A stretch of DNA of 64,000 bases from a bacterium (GTDB lineage Bacteria; Bacillota; Bacilli; Lactobacillales; Streptococcaceae), in assembly GCA_905221345.1 (NCBI GenBank), contig CAJNCW010000002.1, forward strand, positions 62,001 through 126,000. Direction: 5' to 3'. The notes beneath the pieces were generated by a model that had not been told where the DNA came from, made no database searches, and saw only the letters and a program-made list of their open reading frames with translations. Made by a program: the position numbers and the translations under genes. Within the stretch, counting starts at the first letter, position 1, and every line of letters begins with the position of its first letter. Positions 24,360 through 32,957 of this stretch are shown piece by piece.

Positions 24360-25241
24360 TTATGCTTTACCTTCTGAACCGAATACGTCGATACGTTCTT
24401 CAACTGATGCTTGGATAGCTTTTACACCGTCAGCCAAGAATTTACGTGGGTCGAAGAGTTTTTTCTTGTCGTATTCTGCTTCGTTTGCTTCGTAGTCACG
24501 AGCAAATTTACGAGTTGCGTTAGCGAATGCGATTTGGCATTCAGTGTTAACGTTAACTTTCGCAACACCAAGTTTGATAGCTGCTTGGATTTGGTCATCA
24601 GGAATACCTGAACCACCGTGCAATACGATTGGGAATCCTGGAAGAGCTTCTGTCAATTTCTTCAAGTGGTCAAGGTCAAGACCTTCCCAGTTTGCTGGGT
24701 AAGGACCGTGGATGTTACCGATACCAGCTGCCAAGAAGTCAATACCAGTTGCAACCATTGCTTTAGCGTCTTCGATTGGAGCCAACTCACCTTTACCGAT
24801 GATACCGTCTTCTTCACCACCGATAGTACCAACTTCAGCTTCTACTGAGATACCTTTAGCGTGTGCTTTTTCAACAACGTCTTTAGCCAATTTAAGGTTT
24901 TCTTCAACTGGAAGGTGTGAACCGTCAAACATGATTGAAGTGTAACCAACTTCGATACACTCAAGTGCATCTTCGTAGTGACCGTGGTCAAGGTGGATAG
25001 CTACTGGTACAGTGATACCCATTGACTCAACAAGGTTAGCGATCAAGTTGCGAGCAACTTTGTAACCACCCATGTATTTAGCAGCACCCATTGAAGTTTG
25101 GATCAAAACTGGAGCTTTTTTAGCTTCTGCTGCACGCAAGATAGCTTGAGTCCACTCAAGGTTGTTTGTGTTAAATCCACCAACTGCATAACCGTTGTCA
25201 CGAGCTGCTTGGACAAATTTTTCTGCTGAAACGATTGCCAT
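24360..25241 (-). CDS. fba: Fructose-1,6-bisphosphate aldolase, class II
   Basis: 293 residues of the zinc-dependent aldolase that splits fructose-1,6-bisphosphate in glycolysis. Zinc and substrate motifs are visible: HLDHGHYEDAL, EVGTIGGEEDG, GNIHGPYP and VLHGGSGIP. The ATG follows AGGAGGCCTGACAA, a strong site as expected for a highly expressed gene. It lies behind vncRS, the same neighbourhood as in pneumococcus. Confidence 0.97.
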   Translation of the reverse strand: MAIVSAEKFVQAARDNGYAVGGFNTNNLEWTQAILRAAEAKKAPVLIQTSMGAAKYMGGYKVARNLIANLVESMGITVPVAIHLDHGHYEDALECIEVGYTSIMFDGSHLPVEENLKLAKDVVEKAHAKGISVEAEVGTIGGEEDGIIGKGELAPIEDAKAMVATGIDFLAAGIGNIHGPYPANWEGLDLDHLKKLTEALPGFPIVLHGGSGIPDDQIQAAIKLGVAKVNVNTECQIAFANATRKFARDYEANEAEYDKKKLFDPRKFLADGVKAIQASVEERIDVFGSEGKA

Positions 25242-25380
25242 TTGTCAGGCCTCCTATATATTTTTTGGGACATCCCATTTACATTGTTCATTTTATCACT
25301 TTTTGATAAAAAAAGCTAGTTTTTCCCATACTTTAGATTGAATTTCTTACAATCCAATCAATGTAAACCCTTTCTTCTCC

Positions 25381-26709
25381 TTAGTCTTGAGTGACTTTAG
25401 GATAACGTATGAAGAAGCTCAAGCGATCATCTTGCATCTCAAAATGATAAGGTAATTTCTCATGTTCTAATAAACTTTTGACCACAAAGATCCCCATTCC
25501 TGAACCCTTGGCCTTGCGACTAGCATTTTCAGAAAAAGACTGGGCCAGTTTTTCTTGTTCTTCAGGACTACAGCTATTCTCGATAAAGAGTTCTCCTTCT
25601 TTCTCCCCGATACGAACCAAGCCACCTGGAGTGGAGTGCTTGATAGCATTACTGATGAGATTCGATAGGATTAATTTCATGACAGATGGGTTTATGTAAG
25701 CCTGCTGATGGGTCAAACTATTGTCTATCTGAAGTTCTTTCTCCTTGGCGAGCAAAGCATAATCCTTGACTAGACTTTGTGTCATCTGAAGGAGGTCAAC
25801 CTCTTCTTTCTCCTCTCGCAATTCCTGTACAGAAGAAAGAGACAATATCTGGAGAACGTGGTGACTGAGGTCGTCCACAATCCCCAAGGCAACTCCAAGA
25901 TAGTGGTCTCTATCCTTATAACGGCCGATATTTTCTTTCATATTTTCGATTAAGATTTTCAAACTAGCCAGAGGTGTTTTCAATTCATGAGAAGCTCCTC
26001 GTAGGAACTCAACCTTCATCTTCTCCAGCTGGAGAATAGCTTCATTCTTCTCATGCAAGTCCGCAATAACTGTCAAAAGATGCTGGTAGAGGCTATTGAT
26101 TTGTTCCTTGAGATCACCTATCTCATCCTTGGAATCCACACGTAATCGCACTTGAGCATCTAGTTCCATCATTCTACGGGTCACCCGCTTGATTTCCAAA
26201 ATCGGGGCAACAATGGTCCGAGCATAAATGTAGGCCACCAAGAGGGAAATCAGAAAGGATGCCAGCAAGGTATAGGGAAGAAATTGGAGACTAATCTGCT
26301 CTGCTTCTTTTTGCAAATCCATGGACGCTAAAAACTGGAGAGTCATCGTGCTACCATCTTGCGTCTTCACCTCACGCTCCTCGATAAAGAGGGAAGTAGT
26401 TTGACGGTCCGTGTCCAAGGGAAGGTTGTCCTTGACTTCTAACTTGTCCTCAGTCATCTCTCCCTTGACGGCCCCCTTGATATCACTGGTCTGGGAATAC
26501 AAGTCTAATACTTGCTCGATACTTTGCCTATCCTTTCCTTCTAGGGACTGAGCAATGGCTGTCGCTTTCTGGCCAATGGTTTCCTGACGATGGCTCAGAT
26601 AAGTCGAGGGAAAGAGAAAATAAATGGCTAAATGAAGACAAATAACCAGAACACTAAAAATCGAGAAGGTATAGATAAATATCTTTGTAAATAAACCTGT
26701 TCGTTTCAT
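25381..26709 (-). CDS. vncS: Sensor histidine kinase VncS
   Basis: 442 residues: a helix at about 10-32, an extracellular domain, a second helix (about 147-166), HAMP, then HisKA with the phospho-acceptor in GASHELKTPLAS and an ATPase domain (SNLISNAIKH, GSGMGIFVV). It starts inside the last codons of vncR (ATGA overlap). Partner of VncR; the pair has been linked in pneumococcus to vancomycin tolerance and to the neighbouring Vex exporter, though the tolerance link has been disputed. Confidence 0.93.
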   Translation of the reverse strand: MKRTGLFTKIFIYTFSIFSVLVICLHLAIYFLFPSTYLSHRQETIGQKATAIAQSLEGKDRQSIEQVLDLYSQTSDIKGAVKGEMTEDKLEVKDNLPLDTDRQTTSLFIEEREVKTQDGSTMTLQFLASMDLQKEAEQISLQFLPYTLLASFLISLLVAYIYARTIVAPILEIKRVTRRMMELDAQVRLRVDSKDEIGDLKEQINSLYQHLLTVIADLHEKNEAILQLEKMKVEFLRGASHELKTPLASLKILIENMKENIGRYKDRDHYLGVALGIVDDLSHHVLQILSLSSVQELREEKEEVDLLQMTQSLVKDYALLAKEKELQIDNSLTHQQAYINPSVMKLILSNLISNAIKHSTPGGLVRIGEKEGELFIENSCSPEEQEKLAQSFSENASRKAKGSGMGIFVVKSLLEHEKLPYHFEMQDDRLSFFIRYPKVTQD

Positions 26710-27362
26710 TTTCTCTCCAATTTATAACCAACATTGCGCACAGTGAGGATACAATCCAAGTCTAGCTTTTTCCGCAGTTCCTTGATATAGACATCGATGA
26801 CACGGTCAAAGGGGACCTCATCTGTCGCCTTCCAGACGGCATCGATAATCTGAGACCGGGTCAAAGCCCGTCCTTCATTTTTCACCAGATAGTCCAGAAT
26901 TTCCAACTCTTTGGCATTGATAGCCACTTCTTCTCCTGATAGGGTTGCACTATAGCTTTCAAAGTCCACCTTGGTATTCTTATAGGAAAAGGTTCGTCCC
27001 GTATCGTAGTAACGCTTGAAAATCGCGTCTACTCTCACTTTTAAGAGAGACAGGGAGAAGGGTTTTTCCAGATAGCCGTCTGCCAGAGAAGCAAAAGCAC
27101 TCATCTTGTATTCCTCATCCTGAAAGGCGGTTAACATCAGGACAGGGACCTGACTGGTCTTACGAATCTCGGCTAGGACTTCTAGGCCATTGAGCTTAGG
27201 CAACTGGATATCCAGTAGTACTAGGGCTACTTCATAGCTGGAAAATTTTTCCAGAGCTTCTTGACCATCTGCTGCTTCAATGGTTTCATAACCACAATCC
27301 GTCAAATAGTCACTGATCCCCTCACGAATCATCTCTTCATCTTCTACAATTAAAATTTTCAT
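26706..27362 (-). CDS. vncR: Response regulator VncR (OmpR/PhoB type)
   Basis: 218 residues. Receiver domain with phospho-acceptor Asp in LLDIQLPK and acidic pocket VEDEEM; C-terminal winged helix (RALTRSQIIDAVWK, VIDVYIKELRKKL). I start at MKILIVEDEEM (27362), the family start. A GTG at 27377 is an alternative, but its ribosome site is crowded. The promoter TATAAT (27471-27466) sits inside the hairpin that ends vex3. Confidence 0.92.
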   Translation of the reverse strand: MKILIVEDEEMIREGISDYLTDCGYETIEAADGQEALEKFSSYEVALVLLDIQLPKLNGLEVLAEIRKTSQVPVLMLTAFQDEEYKMSAFASLADGYLEKPFSLSLLKVRVDAIFKRYYDTGRTFSYKNTKVDFESYSATLSGEEVAINAKELEILDYLVKNEGRALTRSQIIDAVWKATDEVPFDRVIDVYIKELRKKLDLDCILTVRNVGYKLERK

Positions 27363-27454
27363 AGAAAAACGTTTCACATTCCTTTAAATTTCTTGTAAAT
27401 CTTCTCTGTTTCATCCTGATAGGAAGAGTCCTTATCAAGATGAAATAGATAAAA

Positions 27455-27500
27455 ATGCTACCTATATTATACCCCATTTAGGGGAGAATAGGTAGCAAGT
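27455..27500 (-). terminator. vex3 terminator overlapping the vncR promoter
   Basis: GCTACCTAT (27457-27465) pairs with ATAGGTAGC (27488-27496), with an inner CCCC/GGGG stem, followed on the minus strand by ATTTTTAT. The minus-strand TATAAT at 27471-27466 lies within the loop side of the same hairpin. Confidence 0.75.
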
Positions 27501-27503
27501 TTT

Positions 27504-28883
27504 TTATTCGCTATCGAGCAAGAGCTCTTTTGGTTGTTTTCTGAGGAGATTACTTGAAGCAAGCGCCATAACGAGAACCACTAGAACCAAGGCAAGGACA
27601 AAGACGATGATAAAGTCTGATGTCTGAATGGAAATGTCTAGGCTTGACAAGGTCTTGCTAAAGCCGTCTACTTCTGCACCACCACCAAGATTAGAGGCTT
27701 GAGCAGCCTTGCTGGCTTGCTTTGCAACACCTGAAGTTACATTGGCAAGGACGGTGTTTCCGATTGCTCGAGCTGTGTAGTTGGCTAGGAAGTAAGCCGA
27801 AACGAGAGCAGGGATAGCAATCAAGATCGATTCGGCGATAAATTGACCCAAGATACTTGCCTGCTTGAGACCGATAGAGAGGAGAATTCCCACTTCCTTG
27901 CGACGGGCATTGATCCAAAGACTGAGCAAGAGTGCAAGGAGAAGGACTGAGAAGCTCAAGCTACCCCAGAAGAGGAGGTTGGCCATCTTGTACATACCAG
28001 AGATGGATTGCTCTAGAGCTGGGTAGTTAGAGGAGCTCTTCACAAGTGTGTAGCTCTTCCAGTTGATACCACTGATACCATTCAACTCTTTCATGACATC
28101 ATCCAAGTTCTTGTCCGCCGTTACAAAGAAGGTTGCGTCCCCATAAATAGCTGTATCTTCTGTGTATCCATAAAGTTTTGCAGCAGTGTGAATGTCTGTG
28201 ATAGCTGTGTTTTCATAGAGTTCTTGTGAGTAGGTTACTGCAGACTTATTGTGCCCATCAAAGAGTCCCTTGATTGTCACTTCGACTGTTTCCTTTGCAC
28301 CTTTTTCATTGTCTGCATCGTAGATATTGGAGTCTAGTTTGACCTTATCTCCGACTTTCCAACCGTGTTTAGCTGCCAAGTCCTTGTGCATGAGGATCTT
28401 GTCTTTGTCGTCGTTGGTTAGGTGCTCACCTTCAACCAGCTTATATGAGCCAGAGACAAACTTGTCTTCTTTAGAGGAGTCATTGACACCTGTAATCATC
28501 AAACTGCTTCCAAACCGTTTTGCTCGGTCAGCAGTGAGATTTTTCTTGGTTTCTGGCGTTTCGATAAGTTCATATCCAGTCAAATCTCCAATGGCGTTGA
28601 TGCGTTTAACATAAGACTCGATGGCCTTATTTTCGGTGATTTTTTTGATGTCCTCACCCTTGATATTCCCAGCACCTCGAGGCGTTCCTTGATTGACGCG
28701 ACGATTGATTTGCATGGAGAAGCTATTGGTGATATTTTTAAAGGTCTCCTGAGAAGCCTTGGCAGTAGCTCCCTTGATCGACAAGCCGACCAAACTCAAG
28801 CTCGCCATGAGGAGAATAATCAGGAAGATAACAATCGATTTGAAAAACTTCCTTGTAACATAGGCAAATGCGTTGTGTAACAT
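27504..28883 (-). CDS. vex3: FtsX-like ABC permease Vex3
   Basis: 459 residues: an N-terminal helix (about 17-38), a long extracytoplasmic MacB-like domain (about 45-310) and three C-terminal helices of the FtsX type. Together with Vex1 and the ATPase Vex2 it forms a MacB-like exporter. Proposed in pneumococcus to export the Pep27 signal peptide; substrate not evident from this sequence. Order vex1-vex2-vex3-vncR-vncS is kept. Confidence 0.93.
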   Translation of the reverse strand: MLHNAFAYVTRKFFKSIVIFLIILLMASLSLVGLSIKGATAKASQETFKNITNSFSMQINRRVNQGTPRGAGNIKGEDIKKITENKAIESYVKRINAIGDLTGYELIETPETKKNLTADRAKRFGSSLMITGVNDSSKEDKFVSGSYKLVEGEHLTNDDKDKILMHKDLAAKHGWKVGDKVKLDSNIYDADNEKGAKETVEVTIKGLFDGHNKSAVTYSQELYENTAITDIHTAAKLYGYTEDTAIYGDATFFVTADKNLDDVMKELNGISGINWKSYTLVKSSSNYPALEQSISGMYKMANLLFWGSLSFSVLLLALLLSLWINARRKEVGILLSIGLKQASILGQFIAESILIAIPALVSAYFLANYTARAIGNTVLANVTSGVAKQASKAAQASNLGGGAEVDGFSKTLSSLDISIQTSDFIIVFVLALVLVVLVMALASSNLLRKQPKELLLDSE

Positions 28884-28938
28884 AGGTTCCCTTTCTAGAT
28901 TTGATTCGTTTTTATCATTCTATCAAAACAAGCTCATC

Positions 28939-29586
28939 TTATTTTGTAGTATTGCGAGTTTCAGTAAGTTTCTTATCCTTCAATTCAAGTGTAATATCTG
29001 ACGCTTGTGCCACTTCTTTACTGTGGGTAACGACAATCACACATTTACCTGTTTTCTCTGCAAGTGATTTGAGCAGTTCGATAATATCTCCAGCAGTTTT
29101 AGGGTCCAGATTTCCTGTTGGCTCATCAGCTAGAATAACTGGAGCTTCTGATACCAAACTACGAGCGATGGCCACACGTTGCTGTTGACCACCTGATAAC
29201 TGGAGAACATTCCGCTTGATCTGGCTTTCATCCAAACCAAGCTCAAGAAGTGTATCCTTGCTTGCTTTTTTGTTGACCAAGCGGATATTTTCCAGCGGAG
29301 AAAGGTAATCAATCAAATTATAATTTTGAAAGACCAGAGAAATATGGTGCATGCGATGGTAAGAATATCCCTTATTTCGAATGTCCTCTCCTTGGAAAAG
29401 GATAGAACCTTCGACAGGACTATCTAGACCAGCAAGCAGGGACAAGAGAGTGGATTTTCCTGCTCCTGACTCACCAATGATACTATAAAATTTCCCGGGT
29501 TCAAAATTATACTTGATCTGATATAGAACTGCTTCAGCAGTGTTCTTATAACGGTAGGTAACATCTTGCAATTGTAATAAAGTCAT
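28939..29586 (-). CDS. vex2: ABC transporter ATPase Vex2
   Basis: 215 residues of LolD/MacB-type ATPase. Walker A GESGAGKST, signature LSGGQQQRV and Walker B VILADEPTGNLD are intact. Twelve bases behind vex1 and 55 nt before vex3, in the same operon. It powers the Vex1/Vex3 permease. Confidence 0.95.
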   Translation of the reverse strand: MTLLQLQDVTYRYKNTAEAVLYQIKYNFEPGKFYSIIGESGAGKSTLLSLLAGLDSPVEGSILFQGEDIRNKGYSYHRMHHISLVFQNYNLIDYLSPLENIRLVNKKASKDTLLELGLDESQIKRNVLQLSGGQQQRVAIARSLVSEAPVILADEPTGNLDPKTAGDIIELLKSLAEKTGKCVIVVTHSKEVAQASDITLELKDKKLTETRNTTK

Positions 29587-29598
29587 GATTTCTCCTTC

Positions 29599-30876
29599 TT
29601 AACTAATAGATGATAAAATTTCTTTCGGTGATTTTCTAAATAAGAATAGGAAACAAAGGGCTACAGACAAGCAACCAATCAGGAGCAGAAAAGCATAGGA
29701 TTCTGCAAAGGATAGGAGACTAGTTGATAGACCGCTTGCTTTAGCTAGCGTGTCTTGTAAGGTTGCCTGATCTCCGCTTGCTAGTACGGTTTGTAGCAGA
29801 TAGGATGTGATTGCGTTTCCTGCAACAAATGCTGGAAGCAAAGCTCCGAGAGATACCAAAACTACCTCTAAACAGAATTGTAGGAAGATTGAGATCTTGC
29901 TTTTTCCAAGTGCGAGTAAAATCCCCACTTCGTAGACCCTTTCTCTCAACCAGAGTGACAAGACCAAAATTAGGGCTCCAGCTCCAGATATCAACATCCC
30001 ATAAAGGAAGATGGTGAGGAAAGTTTGGAAGGTTGCCACTGAGTCTTTGATTTGTTCAAAGGCCTTGTTTTCCTTCTCGACTTGGTAGCCTTGACTTTCC
30101 AAAGCCAAGTTTTCCACCTGCTTGATGAGTCTATCCATTTCCTTAGGATTTTCTACATAGAAGCGCGCTGCACTGACTTGCGGTTCACTATTTCCCAAAA
30201 GAGTTTGGCTACTTTCATAGTCTGTAAAGACCTGGTTTTCACTGAAGTCGGAAGACAAGCCTGTGAACTTTTCTTGTTTTTTACCAGAAAAGATTCCGAC
30301 AATCTCAAACTCTACTATTTGCCCTTTTCCAGATTCGGACTGGCCAGCGTCCAAGCGAATCTTGTCATGAAGCGAAAGACCGTTCTTCTTAGCCAACTCT
30401 TCGTGAATGAGGATTTTCTTGGAATCTCCTTTTTGAAGGTGTCGCCCTTCTTTTAGATTGAAAGCCGAGCTAGTAAAGGTTACATCCTTGGATGAATCCT
30501 CAAGAGCCATTAAGCTAACCAAGTTCTTGTCCGCAGCCGACAAATCATCACGTTCAACGCTCTGCTCACCACTCACCGCTTCCTTGTCTTTCAGCTTTGC
30601 GACCGTTTCGAGTTCAGGAGAGACATTTTCCAGTCCCTTAATCTTGCTCACGGATGCTAGGTCCGATAACTTGAAGGTCTGACCGTTCTCTATCTTCTTA
30701 ATAGAAAAAGAGGTATTGAGAGATTTGTACAGATTTGTTTCTACTGTTTTGTTGGACTTCATCAGAGTCAAACAGGCTGAAATTCCTGCTAAAAGGACAA
30801 ATAAAATCAGAAATAAAATAAAACTTCTCAGTCGTTTTCTGCTGACATAAGCCCAAGCTCTTTGGATTGGATTCAT
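29599..30876 (-). CDS. vex1: FtsX-like ABC permease Vex1
   Basis: 425 residues: first helix about 16-36, an extracytoplasmic domain, then three C-terminal helices (about 290-315, 335-360, 395-415). It shares its opening pattern with Vex3 (QRAWAYVSRKRLRSFILFLI here, NAFAYVTRKFFKSIVIFLII there), showing the two permeases are paralogues. First gene of the vex operon. Confidence 0.92.
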   Translation of the reverse strand: MNPIQRAWAYVSRKRLRSFILFLILFVLLAGISACLTLMKSNKTVETNLYKSLNTSFSIKKIENGQTFKLSDLASVSKIKGLENVSPELETVAKLKDKEAVSGEQSVERDDLSAADKNLVSLMALEDSSKDVTFTSSAFNLKEGRHLQKGDSKKILIHEELAKKNGLSLHDKIRLDAGQSESGKGQIVEFEIVGIFSGKKQEKFTGLSSDFSENQVFTDYESSQTLLGNSEPQVSAARFYVENPKEMDRLIKQVENLALESQGYQVEKENKAFEQIKDSVATFQTFLTIFLYGMLISGAGALILVLSLWLRERVYEVGILLALGKSKISIFLQFCLEVVLVSLGALLPAFVAGNAITSYLLQTVLASGDQATLQDTLAKASGLSTSLLSFAESYAFLLLIGCLSVALCFLFLFRKSPKEILSSIS

Positions 30877-30967
30877 TTGTCACCTCCATATTTGTAAGAC
30901 TATTATAAAATTCAAATATGAAATGTTTATGAAATCGAAAAAATTTTTTGATTTATTTTTTGGAAAA

Positions 30968-31001
30968 ATGAAGAAAGCTAGCAACTGCTAACTTTCTTCA
31001 T
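30968..31001 (-). terminator. Terminator-like hairpin upstream of vex1
   Basis: ATGAAGAAAG and CTTTCTTCAT form a 10-bp stem, extended by TAGCA/TGCTA, followed on the minus strand by TTTTTCC. With the hairpin at 31111 it insulates vex1 from the tRNA gene. 31002-31110 holds nothing I can name. Confidence 0.75.
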
Positions 31002-31110
31002 ATTAGAATACGTTTTACCAATCAAAAATCGATTCCATGCCATAAATGATAGTTCTTGATGCCAATACCTTCCGATATCCAAAATGTCTCCTCTAGCCTT
31101 CTTTAGAAAA

Positions 31111-31139
31111 ACAAAAAGAGCTAGCCAAAGCTAACTCTT
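31111..31139 (-). terminator. Terminator of tRNA-Leu
   Basis: On the minus strand AAGAGTTAGC pairs with GCTAGCTCTT and is followed by TTTGTTTTT, 6 nt beyond the tRNA. Confidence 0.85.
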
Positions 31140-31144
31140 ATCCT

Positions 31145-31231
31145 ATGCGGAGAGAGGGACTTGAACCCTCACGACCTAAAGCGGTCACAGGATCCTTAGT
31201 CCTGCGCGTCTGCCAATTCCGCCATCCCCGC
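31145..31231 (-). tRNA. tRNA-Leu (AAG anticodon)
   Basis: 87 nt with the long variable arm of a class II tRNA. Acceptor GCGGGGA/TCTCCGC, anticodon stem CAGGA/TCCTG around loop CTAAGGA (anticodon AAG), T-loop TTCAAGT. CCA is not encoded. Confidence 0.93.
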
Positions 31232-31311
31232 GTCGATTACTTTACTAGTATATCAACTTTCAAAATCTTTGTCAACACTTTTTTCAGATTTTTTTCATTT
31301 TTCCAAGGGAA

Positions 31312-31887
31312 TCATTCTTTAATTTCATCAAGATTTTCATCCAGTAATTTGGCTCCCAGAGTATTCTTAAAATGTCCAAGAGCAAACTGATGATTTTCTG
31401 ACCAGATGGAGGCAACCGCAGGCTTGACAACCTCGATTTGATAACCTAAATTATAAGCATCAATAGCCGTATGGAGAACACAAATATCTGTCAAAACACC
31501 AGTTAAGATGACTGTATCAACTCTACGCTCTCGCAAACGAATATCGAGGTCCGTACCTGAAAATGCTGAATAGTGACGCTTGTCCATCCAAAAGACACGA
31601 CTATCAGAAGCATGGGCTTGGTAAAAATCTGCTAGTTTTCCATACAAGTTGCGACCACTAGTTCCAATGATGTTGTGAGGTGGGAAAAGTTTACTCTCAG
31701 GATGAAAATCATCCCCTTCCTCATGAGCATCAATAGTGAAGAAAACATAGTCTCCACGATCAAAAGCCAGTCTGGTCACCTGAGCAATCGCCTCAGAAAT
31801 AGCTTGAGCAGGAGCACCTGCTGTCAATTTCCCCTGATCTGCTACGAAATCCTCTGTATAGTCAATCGAGATTAAAGCCTTTGCCAT
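31312..31887 (-). CDS. pncA: Nicotinamidase-like cysteine hydrolase
   Basis: 191 residues of the isochorismatase fold. The catalytic triad is visible as Asp9 (SIDYTED), Lys103 (MDKRHYSAF) and Cys136 (LTDICVLHTA). It should turn nicotinamide into nicotinic acid for NAD salvage. The ATG shares a base with the codY stop (TAATG), so it is translated from the codY message, as in pneumococcus. Confidence 0.9.
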   Translation of the reverse strand: MAKALISIDYTEDFVADQGKLTAGAPAQAISEAIAQVTRLAFDRGDYVFFTIDAHEEGDDFHPESKLFPPHNIIGTSGRNLYGKLADFYQAHASDSRVFWMDKRHYSAFSGTDLDIRLRERRVDTVILTGVLTDICVLHTAIDAYNLGYQIEVVKPAVASIWSENHQFALGHFKNTLGAKLLDENLDEIKE

Positions 31888-32675
31888 TAGTAGTCCCTCT
31901 TTTTCACTTCCTCAAAAATATCACCGATTAGAACTTTAAGATAGGTTCCCTTCATTCCTAGTGAACGGCTTTCAATAATTCCTGCCGACTCTAGCTTACG
32001 GAGAGCATTGACGATCACTGAGCGCGTGATACCGATACGGTCTGCAATAACTGATGCAGTCAACTGCCCTTCATTTCCATCCAACTCAGCTAAAATAGCT
32101 GAAACAGCACGAAGTTCTGAGTAAGAAAGGGTATTGACCGCCATGGTAACAGCGGTACGACGGCGAATATTTTTCTCATCTTCTTCACGTTGGAAGTTCA
32201 ACAGTTGAATCCCCACAACCGTGCTCGCAATCTCGACAAGGATCAAGTCTTCATCTTCAAACTTCTTATCATTGCGCCAAATAATCAAGGAACCTAGGCG
32301 AATCCCTGATACATGAATCGGAGCAATGGTTGTCAAACCATCTGGAAAGTCCGCACGGCTCTCTACAGGGAAAATGGTCAAATCATGTTCAACAGGAAGA
32401 TTGGCTTCTGTATCATAGATCATGTTTGCCCCTTGAACATAGTCATCTGGGAACGTCTTGGTTTGGAAAAACTGCTCTACACGGTCTGTATTAGTTTTAT
32501 AGCGCATAAAATAGCCCAAAAGACGGCCCTTGCTATTGACAATACAGGCATTGCAATCAATAATGTCTGCTAGTTGACGTGTAATGGCATTGTATGGAAG
32601 TTCATCCTGCATTTGCTCTTCTGAGCGTTTTAAAATTGATGTAATTTTTCTTGTTTTTTCTAATAAATGTGCCAT
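31887..32675 (-). CDS. codY: GTP-sensing pleiotropic repressor CodY
   Basis: 262 residues: an N-terminal GAF-type domain that senses branched-chain amino acids (and GTP in some species) and a C-terminal winged helix with the CodY signature [20 protein letters not shown]. It represses amino-acid supply genes when nutrients are plentiful. A near-perfect CodY box lies directly upstream of its promoter, so it probably controls itself. Cotranscribed with pncA. Confidence 0.97.
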   Translation of the reverse strand: MAHLLEKTRKITSILKRSEEQMQDELPYNAITRQLADIIDCNACIVNSKGRLLGYFMRYKTNTDRVEQFFQTKTFPDDYVQGANMIYDTEANLPVEHDLTIFPVESRADFPDGLTTIAPIHVSGIRLGSLIIWRNDKKFEDEDLILVEIASTVVGIQLLNFQREEDEKNIRRRTAVTMAVNTLSYSELRAVSAILAELDGNEGQLTASVIADRIGITRSVIVNALRKLESAGIIESRSLGMKGTYLKVLIGDIFEEVKKRDY

Positions 32676-32701
32676 TTTTTACCTCGCATATAATCGCTTC
32701 C

Positions 32702-32746
32702 ATTATAACATAGAAAAGTCTTTATTTCAATAATTATCTGAAAATT
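32702..32746 (-). promoter_or_regulatory. codY promoter with adjoining CodY box
   Basis: On the minus strand TTGAAA (32730-32725), 17-nt spacer, TATAAT (32707-32702). Read on the plus strand, AATTATCTGAAAATT at 32732-32746 matches the CodY box AATTTTCWGAAAATT in 14 of 15 positions and abuts the -35. Confidence 0.82.
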
Positions 32747-32804
32747 GCTTATTGAATTGCAATTTTTAAAAGCAAAAATATTTTATAAAAATAGCAATTT
32801 TTTA

Positions 32805-32833
32805 TTGACATTCTGTTTTGATTTTTATATAAT
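32805..32833 (+). promoter_or_regulatory. Perfect-consensus promoter of a candidate small RNA
   Basis: TTGACA (32805-32810), 17-nt spacer, TATAAT (32828-32833): an exact sigma-70/SigA consensus pointing away from codY into a region without a gene on that strand. Confidence 0.88.
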
Positions 32834-32839
32834 AACATT

Positions 32840-32957
32840 ATAAGAAGATGGATTAAAGTTCCCCTTCCCATCTCACCTTTCCTTTACTTTTATACATCTT
32901 CTTTTACTATCGGTCTCCTTATATAAAAAAGCGATTCATTTTGAACCGCTTTTTCTT
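32840..32957 (+). ncRNA. Candidate small regulatory RNA between codY and cshA
   Basis: Begins about 7 nt after a perfect promoter and ends at the hairpin AAAAGCGATTCA/TGAACCGCTTTT with a T-run (32928-32957). No open frame of note lies inside. AAGAAGATG near the 5' end can pair with CATCTTCTT, leaving a large CU-rich loop (TTCCCCTTCCC, CACCTTTCCTTT) that is complementary to ribosome-binding sites. This is the form of an antisense, translation-blocking small RNA. I cannot tie it to a named pneumococcal sRNA. Confidence 0.72.

Noticed and set aside
25277..25320. TTTTATCA/TGATAAAA inverted repeat upstream of fba as a regulator site
   Set aside because: It is short and AT-only, and it may simply be part of the promoter; no regulator consensus matches.
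31145..31390. 81-codon plus-strand frame
   Set aside because: It is antisense to the tRNA-Leu gene and to the end of the nicotinamidase gene and has no ribosome site.
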